DNA from: Aspidiotus rigidus
Taxonomy: Eukaryota; Arthropoda; Insecta; Hemiptera; Diaspididae
NCBI GenBank assembly: GCA_035079385.1
Contig: JAVHKY010000012.1
Span: 3,082,501-3,146,500, forward strand
DNA: 64,000 nucleotides
Reading direction: 5' to 3'
A program made the position numbers and the translations under genes. Positions 40,001 to 49,000 of the stretch are shown here, in pieces. The notes beneath the pieces are model-generated. The model saw nothing but the letters and a program-made list of their open reading frames with translations, searched no databases and was not told where the DNA came from. Numbering within the stretch: the first letter of the stretch is position 1; each line of letters begins with the position of its first letter.

Positions 40001-43000
40001 TCATTAAACAATTTGATTATTAGGAATATTGATTTTTAAATTTCAAATTTTATTTTAGATTTTATTTTAAATAATCTTTATTTATCTGCGAGTTTGCAAG
40101 CAATATGACAATTGATTCATTTCAAAGAAATTGACCGGAAATTTTGGGCAAAATTGAGTGACTACGGTTGCATAAGAATGGACCAAAAAAAAGAGTAAAA
40201 ATATTGGTATAGATGTTGAGGACAAGTCGACTGAAAATGGACCAAGATATGTCCTAGGGATATCCGCCGAGATGTTGACTGGAAATTTTAGTCAAAATTG
40301 TGTGACTATGCGGCTCGCCCCATAATACTCATTTTAAACCAAAAAAGAGAGTAAAAATAATTTATTGATGGATGTTGAAGAAAAATCTACTCAAAATGGA
40401 TCAAGGTATCTCCCAAAATATCTGCCCAGAAATCGACTAGAAATCTTAGTCAAAATTGAGTAATAAATACAATATCAATTTTAGACTAAGAAACGAGGAA
40501 AAATTTCATTCTGTATTGACAATATCACGACCAAAAATGGGTCGAAATGTGTATTCGGCATAGTGATCAAAAATAACCAAAAATTATGTTCAAAATTTAG
40601 TAGGAATAATATCAGACCAATAATCAACTGAAATGAATAGGCAAAATTTGGTGGATTTATCTCAAAAATTTACTAAAAATCAACCACTTTCTGATGGTTC
40701 CATAATATTTGGTCACTTTTCAGTCTTAGGACCAAAAACCAACCAATATCGACCATTTAGTGATGGTCGATTTGGTTTATCGGGAGAGTTCCGAGGGTTT
40801 AGCTATTCGGGTCGAACGGATTTCAACCTCCAACCCCAGTTGTGGACTGGCCCACCTGCTTATCTGGCGATCGCCAGTTCAGCCCTCGGGTTATGGCGCC
40901 CTTCCGAAGAAAGAAAAGAAGAAATTTAAAGCGGAGGAGGAAAAAAATCAAGATTGGCGCCCTAATCGCCAGTTGTGTCTGAGCAAGCCTAGTGTCCACC
41001 CATGTACTAAATTCCTCAGCCTTCGATCCCAAATACTCTTGGATTCCTCCAAATGTGTAAAACTCACTGAATACTCGCCCTAATTGCAGTCGCAAGTTTT
41101 TTCTTCTGCTACACAATTCTCTAATCTACTCTTGACTGGACCACGGGTCTCCAATCTACAGACAGGCTAACCAATCCTCCCTAAAATCACTGGATGCGAT
41201 ACACCTTGCGTTTAGCTCTATGTACACTACGCACCAGCCTTACGCTAAGCCTGTGCGCTGAGGCTGATATTCCTCCTGTACCCACCGCCAAATTCCTTGC
41301 GTCACGGCCCAGTTTCTCCGACTCCCTACCTTTCTCCCACCTTTCCGCTCTCAAAACTCTTTACTTGTTTCATTAGAATCCTATCTAGACTAAGATCTTA
41401 AATGTGGGCTTTATCATCCTGAGCATCCCCAACGCCTCACATTCGCCTCCACTTAGCTAACTTACCGAAATCGCTTAATATAACGGATATTAAACGCATG
41501 AAAGCCATCATTGCTAATGACTTCCCCCTCTTACAACCTTCTTCAATTGCCTTCCTCTGGATTCCTGAGCCTCCCAGAACAAGACGCAATGGACCTTGTA
41601 GCCAAGCAAGCCTTGCTCTTCTCCTCAAACACTGATGCCTCCCTTCTCCGTCCGTTGGTCCTCTCAAGCTCACAGGAATCTTCGTTTAATTCAAAAATTC
41701 CCGATCCTCTTAATTTCGTTCCTCACACCATGAAGTAATGGACACACCCGAGTAACCCACTCCTTGGGTTCTCCGCTCCACCCTCACGCCAATACTACCA
41801 TGCCCAAGAATTATTACCCGTCTCCCATTTCGTATCCTATCCATATCTTCTAAACTTCGGAAAATAATTTTCTGACCCTCCCGAGCCTTTTCTACCCTCT
41901 CGAACAACTCAGAATCTATTACTAACACTCCAAACTTCCTCCGGTTCACATAAGTTGTTAAAAATCCATTCAACTTCAGTATCTCTGTTAATAATTCCCT
42001 GTGTAGTTGAATAGCTTGTAAAAAGCTGTTTAGAAGAGGACTAAAAAAATAATCAGCGACCATTGCACCTTCTGCAGTAGCAGTAGGGAACTCGCAATCT
42101 TGTTCCTAATCAGCTATCATAGGATTTCTATGATACTTTATGTTTTTTTTTTTCTTTTTTTGGTGAGTGGCAGACGATCCATGCATGTAAGGTTGCACTT
42201 TTTTCACGTTTTGCGTTTATAGACAGATTTGATACTTCTAAAAGATTTTTTGATGGTATATTCAGGGGTGCCGTGAGGCCATTTTCTTGAAGATGATTCT
42301 TCGTAAGAAATTTAGGGGGAAGGGGCGGTTTTCTCCTTTGTTCTCGTCATTATTGGGGGTGGGAGACATTTTTTTTTTGCTTGTTGAAATTTTTTTTTTT
42401 TTTTTTGGGGGGGGGCGAAGTTTTTGTAAGCTTTAGGGATCACGGCACCCCTGATATTTGTACAATTTTCAGCATTTCCAGCCGTGTCTGGTCGTTCTTT
42501 GGTCGAACTAGGTCCTGTGCTGGTTGTTTTTTTCGCTTGTTGTAATTTTTGTGGTTGTCTTTGGTAGTTTTATGGTCAATTTCAGCCGTTTGTGGTTCAT
42601 TTTGAACATTTTTGGTATGGATTTTTGATCGTTGTTTTTAGTTCTGGATCGATTATGGTCAACTTTAGTTGTTTGTCGGTCCATTTTCAGCTTTTTGGTC
42701 CGTTTTTGTTGTGTTTTGGCAGTCTTCGGTTATTCTTCGGTTGATTTTGGTCGATTTTGGTCGTTTCCAGGCGCGGATCCAGACGATAACTTTGGGAGGG
42801 GAAACAATCCAAAGAAGTTTAAAGGACCTTTTTTTTTCACATTTTCTTCGATACTGCAGATTTTTTGTTGTTTTTGTTGTTTTTTTGGGGGGATGGGGGG
42901 GGGGAATCCCTTCCCCCCCCGTGGATCCGCGCCCGGTTTCTTGGTTGTTTTTTGTTAGTTTTGATGATTTTCTGATCATGTGTGGTCACTTTTTATTCCA

Positions 43001-46000
43001 ATTAAAGTTTTGGATAATTTCGGCCAATTTAAATCGATTACAGATTGTTTTCTCTTGATTTTGATAATTATCTGTAATTTTTAGTCATTTTTATTCGATT
43101 TTGGCCACTTATTGTCTACTTCAAATGTGTTTCGGTCGTTTTATGCCGTCTTCATCGATTTTTGGTCAATTGTGGTCGTTTTTTTTTATGGATTTTGGTG
43201 ATACGAAGGATCTTGATTTTTGTTGCACGTTTTTATTGCATTTTTCAGTGTTTTTACTACTCATTTAACCAATTTTTTTCCTAACTCTCGTCTCTTTCCT
43301 TTCTACATAGTTGAAATGAATATCATCTCGCTTTATGCAACTACCTAATTTTTTTCGATCATGCTCCGATGTTTGTAGATCCACCTTTTATGAGGATTCA
43401 AGGGTGGTGTTTCGCCCATCAGAAAACTCCAAAACGGTGAAAGACAGGTTGCATTCATACATCCTCAAATACCCTACAAGGTTCGGTATACCAGCGGTAA
43501 CTACGCGACGCTTGGTCGGGCACGCGTGGATGACTTCGCAAAAAAATTCTCTAAACTCCTTTCTCCGACGAATTTTTTCGATGTCTGGAAACTTTGTACG
43601 AAAAGGTTCAATAGAAGGGAACAGAAATCCGAATTTTTGCTCCAAAAAAATTTTACAACGTCCAAACATAGACGAATTTGCGATGATTTCGAAGTGAAAT
43701 AAAAAGCGTATGAGAAAAATTTCTCAATTCGGCTTCTATACTGCTTTTAATTGAACATTTCTGAAAAACATCGAGAAACTAGAAAGATCCATTGAAAAAT
43801 CGAGCAGAGAGAATTTTTTTCCGGTACCACGTTTGTCGATTTTACGAGCGAAGCACACCCTCAAACTAGACATCATTCTCTGATGAGGTCACACTCTGGT
43901 GGCGCTGAAAAATTTGCCTCGAAATACCCATCGAATTCCCGTGTATAAAATTTTGTTCAGAACTCCCTCGAAAATTTTTTACCACGCCGGTGCTCTGCCT
44001 GCTTCTACTCTTACGAGTGGAAAATCATTTCTAAAGATGCTGAGAGAGTAAAATGTGGAAGAGGGTCATAAACTCGGAGAGGACGTGCTATTTTGGAGAC
44101 AAAAAATGACTTACAAAAGAGGAACGCACCAGTTTCAACCCTTTGAACAATCGAGAAAAGGTGACGATGAGGTTGAGTAAGATGGAGGTTGAGTTTGTCA
44201 TTGATCTGATAGAAAGAGGCAAGATTTTATGAAAGCCAGAAGACATGAGAGGAAAAGTCATATATTTGTGAAAGAGTTTTGATTACTGTATTTATAGGTG
44301 AATAGGAACCCGGAAAAATTTTCAGGTTGTTTGGCTGATCAAGTGAGACCTCAAAACAAGCTCCATAAGAGGGAAATCGCTGGAAAAACTTTTGGAGATG
44401 AGATACTTGAAGGAATTTGATTTGAAAAATTCCAACTTCAGAACTCTGCAACCGTGACAAATGAGACTTGGATAATTTGATGGTTGATTCAACTCGATCA
44501 GCTCAACTGATATCGATTTCGGGCTTTTCGGTGGTGCAGGAGAGGATTTGAGGACAAGCCCTTATTAACTGAAAAATTTGATTGTTCAAAACTCTCTACA
44601 AAAAATTGTCCCGGATAGACAATTCTTGTTTGAGTTACCCCCGCCCTCTTTTCTCGAAAACTTTCACGATACGCTATCGGAGTTTTTCAAATAAGAAAAA
44701 AAGTTCTATGATTGGATCTCGCGTGCAAAGTAATATTCAAGAAAGTTCCAAGAAATGAGTTCTACACGATTGATGCTAAAATTTGAAGAATCTCAAGGCT
44801 CGCCTCTGAAAATGGAAAACAGAATGATTGTTGAAGATTCAAGCCAAGGATAAAGAAAAAAAATTCAAGAAGTATACTTACTATTTTAAGGGAGACGAAA
44901 GACGAAGGAAAACTGATTGAGTTCACAAAACCATGGAAATTCCAAAAATCAAGTTTTAAAAATGGAGAGGACGAAAAAAAATTTCTCCACTTCGTAGAAA
45001 TTCTTTGTGCGTTTACTCGCCTTGCTCATTCGCCTCCCTTCTCTCCCAGTACGAGTATTTATCCAGCCTGCTATATTGCGTATTAGGGGCCTAGTATAAT
45101 GAAACCCCTGTATATAGGGGAACGTACCCAAATTACGTGACCCATTTTTACCGACTTTTTACCTCCAGTCGTGACCATCCGTAGTATGTACTGGACCCCC
45201 CCCCCCTTTAATTTTCACGTTTTTTTTTTTTTGGCATAAAATTTTTATTTGTGTGGTGTTGGTTGAAAGTTGAAAAAGTCAATTTCGGACATGTCTACAG
45301 GATTTTGAAGGCTATATTCAGGAAAAAATGCGTTTTCTATTTACAAGATTTTAAAGAAATTTAATTTTACAGCTCTAAAAATGATAAATTTTTCCGACAA
45401 TTAAACCCCGTGACCAAACCTTACCCCCTATCAGTGACCTGACGTGGTATTTTGACAGACCCCCCTCCCCCCTAAAATGGTCACCTAGTTTGGGTACGTT
45501 CCCTAGTGTGTGTTAAGCTAAGTAGATGAGCCTACTGAACTAATGAAATACTCAAAATAGTAAAACTAGGAGTAAACTAAACAAAACCACAGAAATACGA
45601 ATTATACGCTGGAGCGCTTTCGATTAATAAACCATTGTCAACAGCGACATGAAAGCAACTGAAACCAATTACCGCTAGGAAGGAGAACAACCGACGAGAT
45701 CATGACTGAACCAGCGAGTCATCACGATGTGAATCATACTCATAAACTAATTCAATCAATCCCTCATCAGGTATGTACCTGTTTAGCACATTTAGGCTGT
45801 CGTTATTAAGGTGTCGAATAATTTCAATGTGCTCAAGCGCCGTTCGTTTGAAGTACGAGTTCTCTCGGTGGAGGAGGGTCTCGGACCCCTCTTTATAGCA
45901 GTGACCACTGGTAATGAGATGGTCCGCAAAAGCCGATTCCCCCAATTTCTTTTTCTCCCAAGCTTTCTTATGCTCGTCAATTCTAATTTTAAGTTGACGG

Positions 46001-49000
46001 CCAGTCTCACCTATGTATATCCCTTTACAATCATTACAATTCACCTTGTAGACACCACTTTTTTCGAGCAATGGGATAGGGTCCTTCAATTTGACAAAAA
46101 GACTTTTTACCGTATTAAGGTTATAATAAGCTGGTCGGAACCCAAACGGGCGGAGTACGCTACCTAATTTAGAAGAAAACTTCCCCAAGAAGGGGAGCCT
46201 TATCCAACGCTTCCTACTCTCCAATGTCGGATTGCGGGGGAGGGAAGTAGTGGAGTCCAGGCATTTCCGAGTCAGCTTCCTCCGGACCATGAGGTCAATG
46301 TCTATGCTCACCTCATTCACTCTGGCCAAGTGCTTTATAGTCGATAGCTCCCTTTGGAAGGCGGTTTGACCAAGCGGAATACTGGTCAACCGGTGGACAA
46401 AACTATTGAATGCAGCGGATTTATGGGCGACAGGGCAGAATGATCTGCCGTGGACAGTAGTATCGGTCGATGTAGCTTTCCTATAGATGGCGAATTCATG
46501 GACACCGTCTCTATTGGAGATCGTGAGGTCCAAAAAATTAATAGGGCGGTTCATCTATTAATTTTTTGGACCTCACGATCTCCAATAGAGACGGTGTCCA
46601 TGAATTCGCCATCTATAGGAAAGCTACATCGACCGATACTACTGTCCACGGCAGATCATTCTGCCCTGTCGCCCATAAATCCGCTGCATTCAATAGTTTT
46701 GTCCACCGGTTGACCAGTATTCCGCTTGGTCAAACCGCCTTTCAAAGGGAGCTATCGACTATAAAGCACTTGGCCAGAGTGAATGAGGTGAGCATAGACA
46801 TTGACCTCATGGTCCGGAGGAAGCTGACTCGGAAATGCCTGGACTCCACTACTTCCCTCCCCCGCAATCCGACATTGGAGAGTAGGAAGCGTTGGATAAG
46901 GCTCCCCTTCTTGGGGAAGTTTTCTTCTAAATTAGGTAGCGTACTCCGCCCGTTTGGGTTCCGACCAGCTTATTATAACCTTAATACGGTAAAAAGTCTT
47001 TTTGTCAAATTGAAGGACCCTATCCCATTGCTCGAAAAAAGTGGTGTCTACAAGGTGAATTGTAATGATTGTAAAGGGATATACATAGGTGAGACTGGCC
47101 GTCAACTTAAAATTAGAATTGACGAGCATAAGAAAGCTTGGGAGAAAAAGAAATTGGGGGAATCGGCTTTTGCGGACCATCTCATTACCAGTGGTCACTG
47201 CTATAAAGAGGGGTCCGAGACCCTCCTCCACCGAGAGAACTCGTACTTCAAACGAACGGCGCTTGAGCACATTGAAATTATTCGACACCTTAATAACGAC
47301 AGCCTAAATGTGCTAAACAGGTACATACCTGATGAGGGATTGATTGAATTAGTTTATGAGTATGATTCACATCGTGATGACTCGCTGGTTCAGTCATGAT
47401 CTCGTCGGTTGTTCTCCTTCCTAGCGGTAATTGGTTTCAGTTGCTTTCATGTCGCTGTTGACAATGGTTTATTAATCGAAAGCGCTGCAGCGTATAATTC
47501 GTATTTCTGTGGTTTTGTTTAGTTTACTCCTAGTTTTACTATTTTGAGTATTTCATTAGTTCAGTATGCTTGGCCATAACTTGCAGGACCGTATAAAATC
47601 TAGATGAGCCTAGTTTAGCCTAGTATACCGTATATTAGGCTTGGTTTAATGAACGCATGAAGTACCGAAGGTGGAAATTTTTCCATGTCCTGAAGTAAGT
47701 CAAGGTCATTGATGACGTCATAAAACATCACGTAACGCGCAGATTTTTACCTGGCCCCTAGGGCAGTGTTTCTCAACCTTCCTTCCATCGCGGCACATTT
47801 TTCCATGAGACAATATTCCTGCGGCACAGCATAATTCGAGAACTCCAAATTGTGTCCAACATTTTCTTGTCTTCATAAATGATTTCCTCCTCCTAGTTTC
47901 AGGATTTGTATCCGTCCGAGATGGCCATATGAGGCCTTGGCCCTCTTTTCCTACACTGTGGTTCCTTTGACCTTCCTCCAGGACTCGAGAAAATTTTGAA
48001 TTCTGCTACCAATACAGGCAAAAAGGTCTGGATGTTTCTTGAATTCCTATTTCCAAATTTTGAGAGGAAAAATGAAATACAATCTGAATTTTTGGTCACG
48101 TCACAAGTTTTTGAGTTTTATGATATTCAGAGCAGGTGTAGAATCCAGTTTAAAAAATTATTACTAAAATAGATATTATTCAAAAGTTGTAACATATCAG
48201 TCAGATAAGTAGTGCTCATGATTACTTTTTCGAGTAAATAGAAAAAGAAGGAATATTCTTTTTTTAATTCATGTCAATTTATGTTTTTTATCAAAATCTC
48301 GCGGCACACCTAAGGTGAGCTTGCGTCACAGTAGTGTGCCGCGACTCACCAAAATGATGGTCGGGCTTGGGGAATTTCAACTAATCAATCAATCTTGAGG
48401 AAAAGAAGAACTGTGGGAAGAATGAATTTATCGAAGAAGAGGAAAATTCTCGAAAAATATCAGGATAAATGAGCTCCAAGGAAAAGAGATGACACTTTGG
48501 AATTTATTCGTACTCGACAAGTAGTACGATAGAGAAAAATGTAGAACCAATGAAGATGAAAGTCAACGATTAAAATTACTAGACAAAATAGAACCGTAAG
48601 AAGGAGAAAAATTAAGTACCGGTACGTAGAATGCATGTATTTCGAACTTTGAAAACGCCTATGTTTGGGCTTTGAAAAAAAAGACAAAAAAATTTTAAGA
48701 TTTGACTGAGTATTTTGAAACAAAAGCGAGGGCGTTTGGAAAATTTACTAACCTCGGGGTTGAAAAAAGATTCAGAAAAATTTTTAGAAAGAAGCTTGAC
48801 CACTCGATAGATGAACAAAATAAAGAGAGACTTCAAGTTTTTTGAGAAAAGGTGCAAAAAAAATTAGAAGCCATTGCAGACGTTGCAATGGCAGCGGGGA
48901 ACCCGCAATTCCTTAACTCGACCTCTCAGGTGGTGTGGAACAGAGTTGATAATCTTGTCATATAATTCAAATCGAAATTATCATTCTACATTCCCTCCTA

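Noticed and set aside
42632..43058. Overlapping Phe/Val/Gly-rich ORFs on both strands
   Set aside because: They arise from GGTCRTTTT simple repeats and a MITE with homopolymer runs.
43335..43697. 120-codon plus-strand ORF in intron 8
   Set aside because: No domain, no neighbouring exon and an overlapping frame on the other strand. Consistent with chance.
45811..46167. Antisense ORFs inside the PLE palindrome (118 codons, two copies)
   Set aside because: They are shadows of the PLE endonuclease frame, duplicated because the arms are identical.
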